52,859 nt of DNA from contig JAISUO010000003.1 of the NCBI GenBank assembly GCA_031272035.1, positions 1-52,859 on the forward strand, in the 5' to 3' direction. The notes below the pieces were generated by a model, which had not been told where the DNA came from, did not search any database, and saw only the letters and a list, made by a program, of their open reading frames with translations. The DNA is from Synergistaceae bacterium. GTDB lineage: Bacteria; Synergistota; Synergistia; Synergistales; Aminobacteriaceae. The position numbers and the translations under genes are program-made. The first letter of the stretch is position 1; each line of letters starts with the position of its first letter. This document shows positions 36,597 to 46,216 of the stretch, piece by piece.

Positions 36597-36600
36597 TTGC

Positions 36601-36629
36601 TTGACAAATGAGGCCGCTTTACGGATACT
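36601..36629 (+). promoter_or_regulatory. Predicted promoter of the SDR gene
   Basis: TTGACA (36601-36606) and GATACT (36624-36629) are separated by 17 bases. The leader is about 60 bases. Confidence 0.65.
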
Positions 36630-36651
36630 CGCCTTAATTTCCTCTTGCGTT

Positions 36652-36664
36652 TATACAAAGTATA
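36652..36664. promoter_or_regulatory. Palindrome in the SDR leader, candidate operator
   Basis: TATAC-AAA-GTATA lies about 20 bases downstream of the predicted transcription start and 32 bases before the ATG. It could be a repressor site. Confidence 0.4.
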
Positions 36665-36695
36665 TAAAATTATATAAAGGAAGGAACGGTCAAAA

Positions 36696-37451
36696 ATGAA
36701 TTTCAGGGGAAAAGTCGTGCTGATCACCGGCGCCGGCGCCGGAATAGGAAAGGCCTCGGCGGAGCGGTTCGCGGAGGCCGGCGCCTCCGTTTGCGTCAAC
36801 TCGCAGAGCTCTTCGGCCGAAGAAACGGCGAAAATCATTGAAAAACGCGGATACCCTTCCCTGTTCGTGCGGGCAGACGTTTCTCAGGAAGAAGACGCCC
36901 GCCGGCTGGTGGAAGAAACCGTGAAGCGTTTCGGAGGGCTCGACGTCCTCGTCAACTGCGCGGGCATCGTCATCGGCGGCAACGTCGAACAGACCTCACT
37001 GTCCGACTGGCGGAGAACAATGGAAGTAAACGCCACGGGCACGTTTTTGATGTCAAAATTCGCGGTCCCGATGCTTCGAAAGCGCGGCGGCGGAGTGATT
37101 GTCAACGTCAGCTCCATCGTGGCCACCAAAGGCCTTGTCAATCGCGCCGCGTACTCCGCCTCTAAAGGCGCCGTGCTGAGCCTCACAAAAGCGATGGCCG
37201 CCGATTATCTGGCTGACCATATACGAGTCAACAGCGTATGTCCCGGGACCGTGCATACTCCCTCGCTGGACCAGCGTATCGCGTCGTCGCCGGACCCCGA
37301 AAAAGCGCTTCAGGATTTTATAGCGCGGCAGCCTATGAAAAGGCTGGGAAAAGCCGAAGAAATCGCGACGGCCATTTTGTTTGCCGCCAGCGACGAAGCG
37401 GCTTTCATGAATGGAGCAAATATCGCTATCGATGGAGCGATGTCCCTCTGA
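36696..37451 (+). CDS. Short-chain dehydrogenase/reductase (SDR family)
   Basis: The 251-residue NAD(P)-dependent oxidoreductase has the classical SDR marks: cofactor motif TGAGAGIG (~11-18), NCAG (~88-91), the catalytic Ser in NVSS, and YSASK (Tyr and Lys) near residue 153-157, followed by a C-terminal GxNIAIDGAM. The pattern fits 3-oxoacyl-ACP reductase or sugar/alcohol dehydrogenase types; substrate cannot be assigned. AAGGAAGGAA precedes the ATG. It is a single gene with its own promoter, a tandem-repeat array and a palindrome, which suggests tight regulation by an unidentified factor. The neighbouring gcv and polA genes are unrelated. Confidence 0.9.
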   Translation: MNFRGKVVLITGAGAGIGKASAERFAEAGASVCVNSQSSSAEETAKIIEKRGYPSLFVRADVSQEEDARRLVEETVKRFGGLDVLVNCAGIVIGGNVEQTSLSDWRRTMEVNATGTFLMSKFAVPMLRKRGGGVIVNVSSIVATKGLVNRAAYSASKGAVLSLTKAMAADYLADHIRVNSVCPGTVHTPSLDQRIASSPDPEKALQDFIARQPMKRLGKAEEIATAILFAASDEAAFMNGANIAIDGAMSL

Positions 37452-37485
37452 TAAATCCGCTAAATCCGCCCGAATCAGAACCTTT

Positions 37486-37540
37486 CCGCCCTGACCTCAC
37501 GGCCAAAATCCCGTTGAGTCAGGGCGGAGGAGGGTTTTCG
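37486..37540 (+). terminator. Hairpin between the converging SDR and polA genes
   Basis: CCGCCCTGAC (37486-37495) pairs perfectly with GTCAGGGCGG (37518-37527); an outer AACC/GGTT extension leads into TTTT. The U-tract is short, so termination strength is unsure. Confidence 0.5.
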
Positions 37541-37560
37541 GCGACGGCGACGTATTTATC

Positions 37561-40164
37561 TCAAACATCCGCCAGAGAACGACCCTTTTTCAGCTCCACG
37601 TCCAGAGGGATGGAAAGGGACGCGGCGGACTTCATGACGCCGCACAGGGTCTCCCCCACCTGATCGGCCAGGGATTTCGGACATTCGCAGATGAGGGAGT
37701 CGTGGATCTGCAAAAAAAGCCGAACGTCTCCATCTGCGGGGAAAATCCGGTTGAAATCGATCATCGCCCGGCGGGCAATATCCGCCGCCGTCCCCTGAAT
37801 GGGGGTGTTGATGGCGACGCGCCGGAGCGCGTTTCGATCCCGAAGGCCTTCCGCCGCCTCGTCGATGGGACGAACCCGCCCGAACAGAGTCCGCGTATAG
37901 CCCCGCTTCTGCGCCTCGGCGGCGCTCTCGTCCAGGTAATTTCTGACACCCGGCAGAGCGGCGAAATAACGGGAAATAATGCTGCTGGCCTCGCCCCGCG
38001 CAATTCCCAAACGACCGGCAAGGCCAAAGGCGCTCATGCCATACAGCAGACCGAAATTGATCATCTTGGCCACCCGCCGCAGTTCCGGCGTAACGTCCTC
38101 CGGCGGGGTGGAAAATACCCAGGATGCCGTTTCCCTGTGAATGTCCCTGCCGTTGCGAAAAGCGTCTCTCAGGCGCTCCTCTCCGGACAGATGGGCCAGA
38201 ATGCGCAGTTCGACCTGAGAGTAGTCCGCCGCCACAAAAATCCGGTCCGGCGCGGAAGGGATCAGCCCCTCCTTCAGGCGCCGCGACCAGTTCCCGAAGG
38301 CGGGCAGGTTTTGAAGGTTGGGGTCCCGGCTGCTCAGACGGCCCGTCCCCGTAAAGGCCGCCTCGAAAGTGGTGTGCACAACCCCGCCGCACGGGGCCGC
38401 CGCCTTTTGCAGGGGAACGACAAAACCGCTGAGCATCTTCGTCAGCTCCCGATGCTCCAGCATCAGCCGGGGAACGTCGCTGTGAGGCAGTTCCAGCGCG
38501 GCCAGTCCCTCCAAAACCGACGCGCTGGTCGAAAGAGCCGTTTTTCCCTTTGTTTTTGCGCCGCCGGGCAGTTCCAGCTTTTCGAACAAAAGCCAGGCCA
38601 CCTGCTTCGGAGAGTTGAGGTTGATCTCCGCTCCGGCCCGAAGGGCGATCTCCTCCTCGATGGAGGCCACCCGCTCCTCCAGCTCCTGCTGCAAAGAGAT
38701 GAACAGGGGAGATGAAAGCGAAACTCCCTTCCGCTCCATTTCCACCAGCACGGGAATAAGGGGCAAATCCACGTCCCTCATCAACTCGCTGAGGCCCTCG
38801 TAGCGCCGCAGATCCAGCCCCAGATGCCGCGCCGCGCACCACAGCAGCCCCGTGGGAACGCCGGCCTTTTCCTCCATGTCGGGATAGAGGTCCTTCAGCC
38901 CGTGAGAGGGTCGATCCGGATGCAGCAGATAATGAGCCGTTTTCAAATCCCAAATCTCGCAGTCCTGGAAGGTTTCAGGACCGAAACAGGCCGCCAGCTC
39001 CTTGTAGTCGTTCACATAAAGTTTTTTCCCCCTGAGCCGCTCCCAAAAGCCGGCCCGCAGCTCGGGGCCCTGCCGGACGGCGTAACGTCCATGCTCGTCG
39101 GCGATCTGAACCTCCGCGCTTTCCGCCTCGGGAGGATATTTTCCGGTGTGAAAGAGCACCGCCGCCAGTCCCTCCGCGTCCAGAAGGTCCTCGAACTCCA
39201 CCGGAACGGAGCCCGCCGGAACGGGAGCATCGCTTTTCGCTTCCGGCGCGTCAGCTTCGACCGGCGTCACGGCATGTTTCAGCTTTTCCGCAAAGCGCGT
39301 CATTCCCAGCCGTTCGCAGAGACGCAGCGCATCTTCCCGCCGGCCCCGCGCCGGATTGTCGGGGAGGTCCGCCGGATCCAGTGGAAGATCGGTCTTCAGG
39401 TAAATCAAATCGCGGCTGTAAAAGGCGGAGGCGCGGCCGGCCTCCAGTTTTTTGCGAACGCCGGTTTTCAGCGGACCGTCGGTTTCCTCCTCCGTCAGAG
39501 CGTCGTAGAGCCGCTCCAGAGTCCGATACTCCCGGATCAGCTGCAGGGCGGTCTTCTCTCCGATGCCCGGAACGCCTGGGACGTTATCCGCCGCATCTCC
39601 CAACAGGGCCAGATAATCCGCCATGAAAACGGGCTCGAATCCAAATTCTCCGATAAAGGCGGCTTCGTCGCAGTCCTTCAGCGTCGTAATGCCTCGAATC
39701 GGGCGCAGCATCCGGATCCCCGGCGACAGAATCTGCAGCAAATCCTTGTCGGAAGAAACGACGACGGCCTCCTTTTCCTCCGCGGCGGCTTTTTTCGCCA
39801 GAGAGGCGATGACGTCGTCGGCTTCCACTCCCTCCCGAACGATTACGGGGTACCCCAGAGCCGTCAGCAGTTCCCTCAAAAGAGGAACCTGAGGGCGAAA
39901 CTCCTCGGGGGCGGGCTTGCGCTGGGCCTTGTAATCCGGAAAAATTTCATGACGAAAGGTGGGTCCCGGGGCGTCGAACACCACGACGCAGCGGTCGGGC
40001 GCAACTTCGTCCTCCACTTTCGTCAGCATGTTCATAAAACCGAGAATGGCGTTGGTGGGCGTTCCGTCGGGAGCAGAAAGCGGCGGCACGGCGTAAAAGG
40101 CGCGAAAGGCCAGCCCATGTCCGTCGACAATTAATATTTTCGAACGTTTTGACCCGGATTCCAT
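37561..40164 (-). CDS. polA: DNA polymerase I (no visible proofreading site)
   Basis: The 867-residue enzyme fills gaps and removes RNA primers. The N-terminal 5'-3' nuclease domain (~1-275) has LIVDGHGLAFRAFYA, KAQRKPAPEE, GVEADDVIASLA, SSDKDLLQ and GIPGVPGIGEKTA-like motifs. The middle domain (~310-510) is the right size for the 3'-5' exonuclease fold, but I do not see its DxE and other metal-binding carboxylates, so proofreading is probably lost. The polymerase domain has motif A DYSQVELRILAH, motif B RRVAKMINFGLLYGMS and motif C LQIHDSLICE, in which the usual HDE is HDS. GGAGGAGG precedes the ATG. It is divergent from gltX. Confidence 0.95.
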   Translation of the reverse strand: MESGSKRSKILIVDGHGLAFRAFYAVPPLSAPDGTPTNAILGFMNMLTKVEDEVAPDRCVVVFDAPGPTFRHEIFPDYKAQRKPAPEEFRPQVPLLRELLTALGYPVIVREGVEADDVIASLAKKAAAEEKEAVVVSSDKDLLQILSPGIRMLRPIRGITTLKDCDEAAFIGEFGFEPVFMADYLALLGDAADNVPGVPGIGEKTALQLIREYRTLERLYDALTEEETDGPLKTGVRKKLEAGRASAFYSRDLIYLKTDLPLDPADLPDNPARGRREDALRLCERLGMTRFAEKLKHAVTPVEADAPEAKSDAPVPAGSVPVEFEDLLDAEGLAAVLFHTGKYPPEAESAEVQIADEHGRYAVRQGPELRAGFWERLRGKKLYVNDYKELAACFGPETFQDCEIWDLKTAHYLLHPDRPSHGLKDLYPDMEEKAGVPTGLLWCAARHLGLDLRRYEGLSELMRDVDLPLIPVLVEMERKGVSLSSPLFISLQQELEERVASIEEEIALRAGAEINLNSPKQVAWLLFEKLELPGGAKTKGKTALSTSASVLEGLAALELPHSDVPRLMLEHRELTKMLSGFVVPLQKAAAPCGGVVHTTFEAAFTGTGRLSSRDPNLQNLPAFGNWSRRLKEGLIPSAPDRIFVAADYSQVELRILAHLSGEERLRDAFRNGRDIHRETASWVFSTPPEDVTPELRRVAKMINFGLLYGMSAFGLAGRLGIARGEASSIISRYFAALPGVRNYLDESAAEAQKRGYTRTLFGRVRPIDEAAEGLRDRNALRRVAINTPIQGTAADIARRAMIDFNRIFPADGDVRLFLQIHDSLICECPKSLADQVGETLCGVMKSAASLSIPLDVELKKGRSLADV

Positions 40165-40198
40165 TCAGTAAGTTCCTCCTCCGAAATAGTTCTAAGTT

Positions 40199-40228
40199 AT
40201 AATAACCTATTGATTGATCTGCACACAA
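40199..40228 (-). promoter_or_regulatory. Predicted polA promoter
   Basis: On the minus strand TTGTGT (40223-40228) and TATTAT (40199-40204) are 18 bases apart, about 35 bases upstream of polA. The same AT-rich block reads TATAAT on the plus strand (40198-40203) and may serve gltX, though without a good -35. Confidence 0.4.
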
Positions 40229-40269
40229 TCCATAAACACCGGGCCTGTGCCCCATGGGAGGAACCAGAA

Positions 40270-41601
40270 ATGGAAACACGCGTACGCTTCGCCCCAAGTC
40301 CTACGGGCGCTCTGCATATCGGAGGAGGTCACACCGCCCTGTTCAACTGGCTGTGGGCTCGCCACAGAGGAGGACGTTTCGTCCTTCGCATCGAGGACAC
40401 GGACAGAGATCGGTCCACTCAGGAATACGAGGAGACCATCATGTCCGGCATGAGGTGGCTGGGGCTCGAATGGGACGAAGGTCCGGACCGGGGAGGCGAA
40501 TTTGGTCCCTACCGTCAGTCGGAGCGCCTTTCCCTGTACCGGGAGAACGCGGAAAAACTGGTGACGGAGGGCAAGGCCTATCGGGAGGGCTCGGCGATTC
40601 TCTTTCGGGTGCTGCCGGGCGTGGAGCTTTCCTTCGACGACGTGGTCTACGGACGTATTGAGACGACCAGCGACGGTCTGAAGGACAGAGATTCAGGGAC
40701 CCTCAAGGACATCGTTCTGATCAAGAGCGACGGAATGCCCACCTACAACTACGCCGTCGTCATCGACGACCACTTCATGAACATCACCCACGTCATTCGA
40801 GGAGAGGACCACATCTCCAACACCCCCAAGCAACTGCTGATTTACGGCGCTTTCGGGTGGCAGCCGCCGCTGTTCGCCCATCTGCCCATGATTCTGGGTC
40901 GGGACAAAAAGAAACTGAGCAAGCGTCACGGCGCCACAAGCGTCTACGAATACCGGGACATGGGCTATATGCCCGATTCAGTTTTCAATTTTTTGGCGAT
41001 TCTGGGATGGTCGCCCGGCGAGGACAGGGAAATTTTCAGCCGGGAGGAAGCCGCGCAGCTTTTCGAGCTGTCCAGAGTGACGCGAAAGGCCGCGGTATTC
41101 GACCCCGACAAGCTCAATTACATCAACCAGGAGCACCTGAAACGACTGGACCCCAAAGTGAGGCTCGACCTGATCAAACCCTTCTGGAAGGACGCGGGCT
41201 TACCCGTGGAACGGCACGACGACGCCTGGCTCGCCGATGCGCTGACCCTCATGGGTGGACGAGGACAGACCGCGAAAGAGCTGGCCGCTTTTTCAGACTA
41301 TTACGTCTCCTTTGAACCCGTAAAAAGCCGGTGGAACCCTGAGGGGATTTCCGACGAACTGAGGCCGATACTGAGGGAATTTTTCACCGCGCTTCTCGCC
41401 GAGCCGGACTGGACGGCGGAAAAACTGGAGGCCCGGGCCCGAACCTGGGTGGAAGAAAAAGGCGTAAAAATGAAGGATTGCGCGATGACGCTGCGTTTCG
41501 CCCTGACGGGTATGAAGGTCAGCCCCGGGATTTTCGAGGTGGCGGCGCTTCTTGGACGCGAGGAGGTTCGACGTCGGCTGGAGTTTTACAAATTGGTATA
41601 A
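40270..41601 (+). CDS. gltX: Glutamyl-tRNA synthetase
   Basis: The 443-residue class I synthetase charges tRNA-Glu. It has the HIGH-type motif HIGG (16-19) within RFAPSPTGALHIGGGHTALFNW, RIEDTDRDRS, the GEDHISNTPKQ segment and the KMSKS-type motif KKLSKRHGA (~220). The C-terminal anticodon-binding part (~310-443) is shorter than in the longest bacterial forms. GGGAGG lies before the ATG at 40270. An upstream in-frame start at 40210 lies in the promoter region and is rejected. Whether it also charges tRNA-Gln cannot be told from sequence alone. Confidence 0.96.
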   Translation: METRVRFAPSPTGALHIGGGHTALFNWLWARHRGGRFVLRIEDTDRDRSTQEYEETIMSGMRWLGLEWDEGPDRGGEFGPYRQSERLSLYRENAEKLVTEGKAYREGSAILFRVLPGVELSFDDVVYGRIETTSDGLKDRDSGTLKDIVLIKSDGMPTYNYAVVIDDHFMNITHVIRGEDHISNTPKQLLIYGAFGWQPPLFAHLPMILGRDKKKLSKRHGATSVYEYRDMGYMPDSVFNFLAILGWSPGEDREIFSREEAAQLFELSRVTRKAAVFDPDKLNYINQEHLKRLDPKVRLDLIKPFWKDAGLPVERHDDAWLADALTLMGGRGQTAKELAAFSDYYVSFEPVKSRWNPEGISDELRPILREFFTALLAEPDWTAEKLEARARTWVEEKGVKMKDCAMTLRFALTGMKVSPGIFEVAALLGREEVRRRLEFYKLV

Positions 41602-41675
41602 AATGCGGAACACCGTGTTTCGTCTGGACGGCCAATTTTAAAATATAGGATGAACGGCAGGACGGGAGGCAGGTC

Positions 41676-43658
41676 ATGTCGAAACAAACGGAAAACAGGG
41701 CAAAGAACAACATGGAGCGCAAAAAGAGCGGAAACAGCGGAGATGGAGCGCAGTATAACGTCTCAGGGCTGACGGATTACGATATTTTTCTCTTTAAACA
41801 GGGGACCCACTATACGCTTTACGAAAAAATGGGAGCCCACAGGATGGTCAGTCCGGAGGGAAAAGAGGGCGTGTCCTTTGCCGTCTGGGCGCCCAACGCC
41901 AAATCGGTGAGCGTGGTGGGGGACTTCAACGAATGGAACGCGAACACTCATCCGCTGAAGATACGATGGGACGGCAGCGGGATATGGGAGGTCTTTATCC
42001 CCGGCCTGAAAAAGTGGGATCTGTACAAATTTCATCTGGTGAACAGCCGGGGGGAGCACAAGGACAAGATGGACCCCTTCACCGCGTTTTTCGAGGTCGC
42101 GCCGCGCACGGCCTCCATTCTGCACTGGCCGGAGTACGACTGGGGCGACGGCCGGTGGATGGCCGACCGAAAGGCGCGCACGTCCCTTTCCGCCCCCTGG
42201 TCCGTGTACGAACTGCACCTGGGTTCCTGGAAGCACCACTGGGACGACGGACTGTCCCTCTCCTACCGGGAACTGGCGGAGGAGCTTCCCCGGTACTGCC
42301 GGGAAATGGGCTTTACCGCGGTGGAGATGCTGCCTGTGATGGAGCATCCCTTTTACGGTTCCTGGGGGTATCAGACCCTGGGCTATTTCGCTCCCTCCAG
42401 CCGCTACGGCACTCCGGAGGATTTCATGTTTCTCGTGGACAGTCTGCACCAGAGCGAAATCGCCGTCATTCTGGACTGGGTTCCCAGCCACTTCCCCACC
42501 GACGACTTCGGACTGGCCCGCTACGACGGAACAGCCCTTTACGAACACGAAGACCCCCGCAGGGGATACCATCCCGACTGGGGCAGCTACATCTTCAACT
42601 ACGGACGCAACGAGGTCCGCAGTTACCTCATATCCAGCGCGATCTACTGGCTCGACCGCTATCACGCCGACGGCCTGCGTATCGACGCGGTGGCCTCGAT
42701 GCTCTACCTCGACTATTCCCGAAAGGCGGGGGAGTGGATGCCCAACGTCCACGGAGGCCGGGAAAACCTGGAGGCCATCGCCTTTCTGCGGGACATGAAC
42801 AAGGAAATTTACGGGCGGTTCCCCGACGTGCAAACCATCGCGGAGGAGTCCACCGACTGGCCCATGGTGACCCGACCGGTTTTTCTCGGAGGGCTGGGGT
42901 TCGGCATGAAGTGGAATATGGGCTGGATGCACGACGTTCTCGCCTATATGAGCCACGAACCCATCCATCGCAGCTACCACCACAATCAGCTCACCTTCAG
43001 CATCTGGTACGCCTTCAGCGAAAATTTCATGCTTCCCCTGTCCCACGACGAGGTCGTCCACGGCAAGGGATCCCTGATCAACAAAATGCCCGGAGACTGG
43101 TGGCAGAAACGCGCTAATCTGCGCCTCCTGCTGGGTTACATGTGGATGCATCCCGGCAAGAAACTCCTCTTCATGGGAGGAGAACTGGCGCAGGGACTGG
43201 AGTGGAACCATAATTCCGCGCTGGAGTGGCACCTGCTGGAAAAACCGGAATTTCAGGCCATGCAGCAGTGGGTCAAAGACCTGAACGCCGTGCTTTCCCG
43301 TTATCCGGCCCTTTACGAGCGGGATTTCTCCCCGGAGGGTTTCCGGTGGATCGACTGCAGCGACTGGCGGCAGAGCGTGGTGGCCTTCCTGCGTCAGGGA
43401 GAGGAGAAGAACGACTGTATTCTCGCTCTGTGCAACTTCACCCCCGTGCCCCGGTACGGATACCGCCTGGGCGTTCCGCTGTGCGGATTCTGGAGGGAAA
43501 TTCTCAACAGCGACTCCACGGTTTACGGAGGCAGCGGAATTGGAAACGCCGGTGGAATGGAGACGATCTCCGTCCCCTCCCATGGCTTCGACCAGTCCCT
43601 GATGCTGACTCTGCCGCCGCTTTCGCTGGTCGTATTTCATTTTGAGACCCGGCCCTGA
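41676..43658 (+). CDS. glgB: 1,4-alpha-glucan (glycogen) branching enzyme
   Basis: The 660-residue GH13 enzyme creates alpha-1,6 branches in glycogen. A charged ~30-residue N-terminus is followed by the carbohydrate-binding module 48 (~60-150, FAVWAPNAKSVSVVGDFNEWN) and the catalytic barrel. Conserved regions are present: DWVPSHF, GLRIDAVASM with nucleophile D337, IAEEST (E390/E391) and LPLSHDEVVHGK with D458. The C-terminal beta domain ends the protein. GGGAGGCAGG precedes the ATG. A GH57/DUF3536 gene follows after 40 bases, so the two form a glycogen unit. Confidence 0.96.
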   Translation: MSKQTENRAKNNMERKKSGNSGDGAQYNVSGLTDYDIFLFKQGTHYTLYEKMGAHRMVSPEGKEGVSFAVWAPNAKSVSVVGDFNEWNANTHPLKIRWDGSGIWEVFIPGLKKWDLYKFHLVNSRGEHKDKMDPFTAFFEVAPRTASILHWPEYDWGDGRWMADRKARTSLSAPWSVYELHLGSWKHHWDDGLSLSYRELAEELPRYCREMGFTAVEMLPVMEHPFYGSWGYQTLGYFAPSSRYGTPEDFMFLVDSLHQSEIAVILDWVPSHFPTDDFGLARYDGTALYEHEDPRRGYHPDWGSYIFNYGRNEVRSYLISSAIYWLDRYHADGLRIDAVASMLYLDYSRKAGEWMPNVHGGRENLEAIAFLRDMNKEIYGRFPDVQTIAEESTDWPMVTRPVFLGGLGFGMKWNMGWMHDVLAYMSHEPIHRSYHHNQLTFSIWYAFSENFMLPLSHDEVVHGKGSLINKMPGDWWQKRANLRLLLGYMWMHPGKKLLFMGGELAQGLEWNHNSALEWHLLEKPEFQAMQQWVKDLNAVLSRYPALYERDFSPEGFRWIDCSDWRQSVVAFLRQGEEKNDCILALCNFTPVPRYGYRLGVPLCGFWREILNSDSTVYGGSGIGNAGGMETISVPSHGFDQSLMLTLPPLSLVVFHFETRP

Positions 43659-43698
43659 TTCACCGGGCGGGATTGTTCAGGAGGGATAACGTCCCATT

Positions 43699-46131
43699 AT
43701 GTCGCGTTATATTTGCGTACACGGTCATTTTTATCAGCCTCCCCGTGAAAACCCCTGGCTGGAAATCGTCGAAACTCAGGAATCCGCAGCGCCCTGGCAC
43801 GACTGGAACGAGCGGATTACGTCCGAGTGTTACCGCCGCAACACGGCTTCCCGCATACTCGACGACGAAGGGAATATTTGGAAGATTTGCAACAACTATT
43901 CCCGCATGAGTTTCAATATGGGGCCCACCCTGCTGACCTGGATGAAAGAGGCGGCCCCCCTTTGTTACGCCGGCATTCTGGAGGCGGACGCCCTGGGGCG
44001 TAAACGTTTTTCGGGACATGGTCCGGCTCTTGCGCAGGTCTACAGCCATTTGATCATGCCTCTGGCCAACCGCCGCGATAAGGTCACTCAGGTCAAATGG
44101 GGCATCGAGGATTTCCGGAGCCGCTTTGGCCGTATGCCCGAGGGAATGTGGCTCGCGGAGACGGCCGTGGACACGGAAACTCTGGAAATTCTGGCCGAAA
44201 ACGGAATCCTTTTCACCATTCTCGCCCCCAGACAGGCCGCGGAGGTGCGTCCTCTGGCGGACACCGACGCCCCATGGCAAAGCGTCCGGGATGAAAAAAT
44301 CGACACGAGCCGCGCCTACCGCTGCGATCTTCCCTCCGGAAAAAGCATCGCCCTCTTCTTTTACGACGGCGTTCTCTCTCAGGGCATCGCCTTCGGAGGT
44401 ATGCTGAACGACGGGGGATATTTCGCCCGACGCCTGATCGAGGCCCAGCCGGATCGGGGCAGAGAGCGGGATACTCTGTCCCACGTCGCCACGGACGGAG
44501 AATCCTACGGACACCACCACGACCACGGAGACATGGCCCTGGCCTATTGTCTTGAGACCATCGACAGCGGCAGTGAGGCTAAATTAACGATTTATGGCGA
44601 GTTTTTAGAAAAAAACCCCCCGGAATACGCCGTCCGCATTGTGGAAAATTCTTCCTGGAGCTGTGTTCACGGCGTTGAACGCTGGCGCAGCGACTGCGGC
44701 TGTTCCATCGGAACGCCGGGGTATCATCAGAAGTGGCGCGCCCCTCTGAGGGAGGCTCTGGATTGGCTTCGGGACAAACTCGTTCTGCTTTTCGAACACG
44801 AGGCGGCCAAATACCTGAAAAACCCGTGGGAGGCCCGAAACGACTACATTCACGTGATTCTGAATCGCTCCAGGGAAAACGTGGACGACTGGATCAATGC
44901 CCACAGCACCCATGTTCTGTCAAAGGAAGAAAAGATTCGGACTCTCAAACTTCTGGGGGTTCAGCGCGCCGCGCTCCTGATGTACACGAGCTGCGGATGG
45001 TTTTTCGATGAAATTTCCGGACTGGAGACAAAGCAGATTCTGCGCTACGCCGCCCGGGCCATCTGCCTGATCGGGGAACTGACCGGCCTCGACTACAATC
45101 CGGAGTTTTCCCGTCACCTCTCGAAGGCCCCCAGCAACATCCCGGAGCTGAGAAACGGCGCCCGAATTTACGACATCCTGATAAAATCCTCTCAGGTCTC
45201 CTTTGAGCGACTGGCGGGCCAGTGCGGGATGATGTCGCTTTTCCCCCGCTATCCTCAGGAGGAGATTCTGAAAAACTACTGGGACATAACGCCGGACATC
45301 GTCGCGAACATTTCCCAATCCGGCGACAAAAATTCCCGCATCTTCATGGCGGGAGAGGTAAAGGTCGCCTCGAAATTCACCCGGGAGGAAAAAGATTTCA
45401 TCTTCGCCGCCAACTATCGCGGAAATACCTCCATCGTCTGCGGAGTGACCGCCGCAACGGAAGAAAACCGGAAAAAAACTCTGGGAAATATCGAAGAGCT
45501 CCGGTCCCTCTTTGTCCGATCCGACGATGAAAAATTGATCGAAATATTCGGCCATAATCTTTTCTCCCTGCGTCACATCCTCAGCGGCATAAGAAAAACT
45601 TTCCTCGAAAGGCTGCTGCAGCAGGATCTCATGGAAATCGAAAACGGACTCCGCCACATCGTGGAGGATTACAGCAGGCTGATCGAGTCTCTGACCGCCC
45701 TTGACGTCAAAGCTCCGTCGATCATCCGTTCTTCGGCCTCCGTGGTTCTCACCACCGACGTGATTCGCAGCCTGGAGGGAGAGATTCCGGACATCGACAC
45801 CGCCCGGCGTTATCTCGAACGCGCGCGGCAGTGGAACATCACCCTGGACAGCGACCAGATCAGCTTCACCCTGAGCCGCTGGCTCCTCCAGCAGATGGAG
45901 CTCATCCTCAAATCACCCGTGAACTCCGCCGTGATAGACCGCATTATCGACGTCCTGACCCTCTTTATGGACGAATTCAACTGGCACCTGAGCCTCTATG
46001 AAGCCCAAAATCTGTACTACGCGACACAGCGAATCCACGGAGAAGCCCTGCTGAACCAGTCGCGAGCTCTGCGCGCTTCTTTCCGGAATCTTGGAAAACG
46101 CCTGAAATTCTCGGAAGAAGCCCTGTTATAG
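43699..46131 (+). CDS. Glycoside hydrolase family 57 protein with DUF3536
   Basis: The 810-residue protein opens with the GH57 start YICVHGHFYQPPRENPW. The catalytic beta/alpha region (~1-300) contains GMWLAETAVD with the likely nucleophile E154, and HVATDGESYGHHHDHGD with the likely acid/base D266. The rest (~300-810) is the helical DUF3536 region. GH57 enzymes act on alpha-glucans as amylases, 4-alpha-glucanotransferases or branching enzymes; the exact reaction of DUF3536 forms is not known to me. There is no signal peptide, so it acts in the cytosol. The position 40 bases after glgB supports a role in glycogen turnover. Confidence 0.9.
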   Translation: MSRYICVHGHFYQPPRENPWLEIVETQESAAPWHDWNERITSECYRRNTASRILDDEGNIWKICNNYSRMSFNMGPTLLTWMKEAAPLCYAGILEADALGRKRFSGHGPALAQVYSHLIMPLANRRDKVTQVKWGIEDFRSRFGRMPEGMWLAETAVDTETLEILAENGILFTILAPRQAAEVRPLADTDAPWQSVRDEKIDTSRAYRCDLPSGKSIALFFYDGVLSQGIAFGGMLNDGGYFARRLIEAQPDRGRERDTLSHVATDGESYGHHHDHGDMALAYCLETIDSGSEAKLTIYGEFLEKNPPEYAVRIVENSSWSCVHGVERWRSDCGCSIGTPGYHQKWRAPLREALDWLRDKLVLLFEHEAAKYLKNPWEARNDYIHVILNRSRENVDDWINAHSTHVLSKEEKIRTLKLLGVQRAALLMYTSCGWFFDEISGLETKQILRYAARAICLIGELTGLDYNPEFSRHLSKAPSNIPELRNGARIYDILIKSSQVSFERLAGQCGMMSLFPRYPQEEILKNYWDITPDIVANISQSGDKNSRIFMAGEVKVASKFTREEKDFIFAANYRGNTSIVCGVTAATEENRKKTLGNIEELRSLFVRSDDEKLIEIFGHNLFSLRHILSGIRKTFLERLLQQDLMEIENGLRHIVEDYSRLIESLTALDVKAPSIIRSSASVVLTTDVIRSLEGEIPDIDTARRYLERARQWNITLDSDQISFTLSRWLLQQMELILKSPVNSAVIDRIIDVLTLFMDEFNWHLSLYEAQNLYYATQRIHGEALLNQSRALRASFRNLGKRLKFSEEALL

Positions 46132-46216
46132 AAAATAGAAAAACGGTATATTTGACTGTTTTGACTTCAGAAAGCGCCCGTTTCCCTGAGGAAGCAGCGC
46201 AGAGGAGAGTTCGGAA

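Noticed and set aside
41606-41622. Terminator after gltX
   Set aside because: The GGAACAC/GTGTTTC repeat leaves almost no loop and has no following T-run; glgB may be partly read through from gltX.
41763-43640. A 625-codon open frame antisense to glgB
   Set aside because: It mirrors the conserved glgB coding sequence and has no ribosome binding site or motif.
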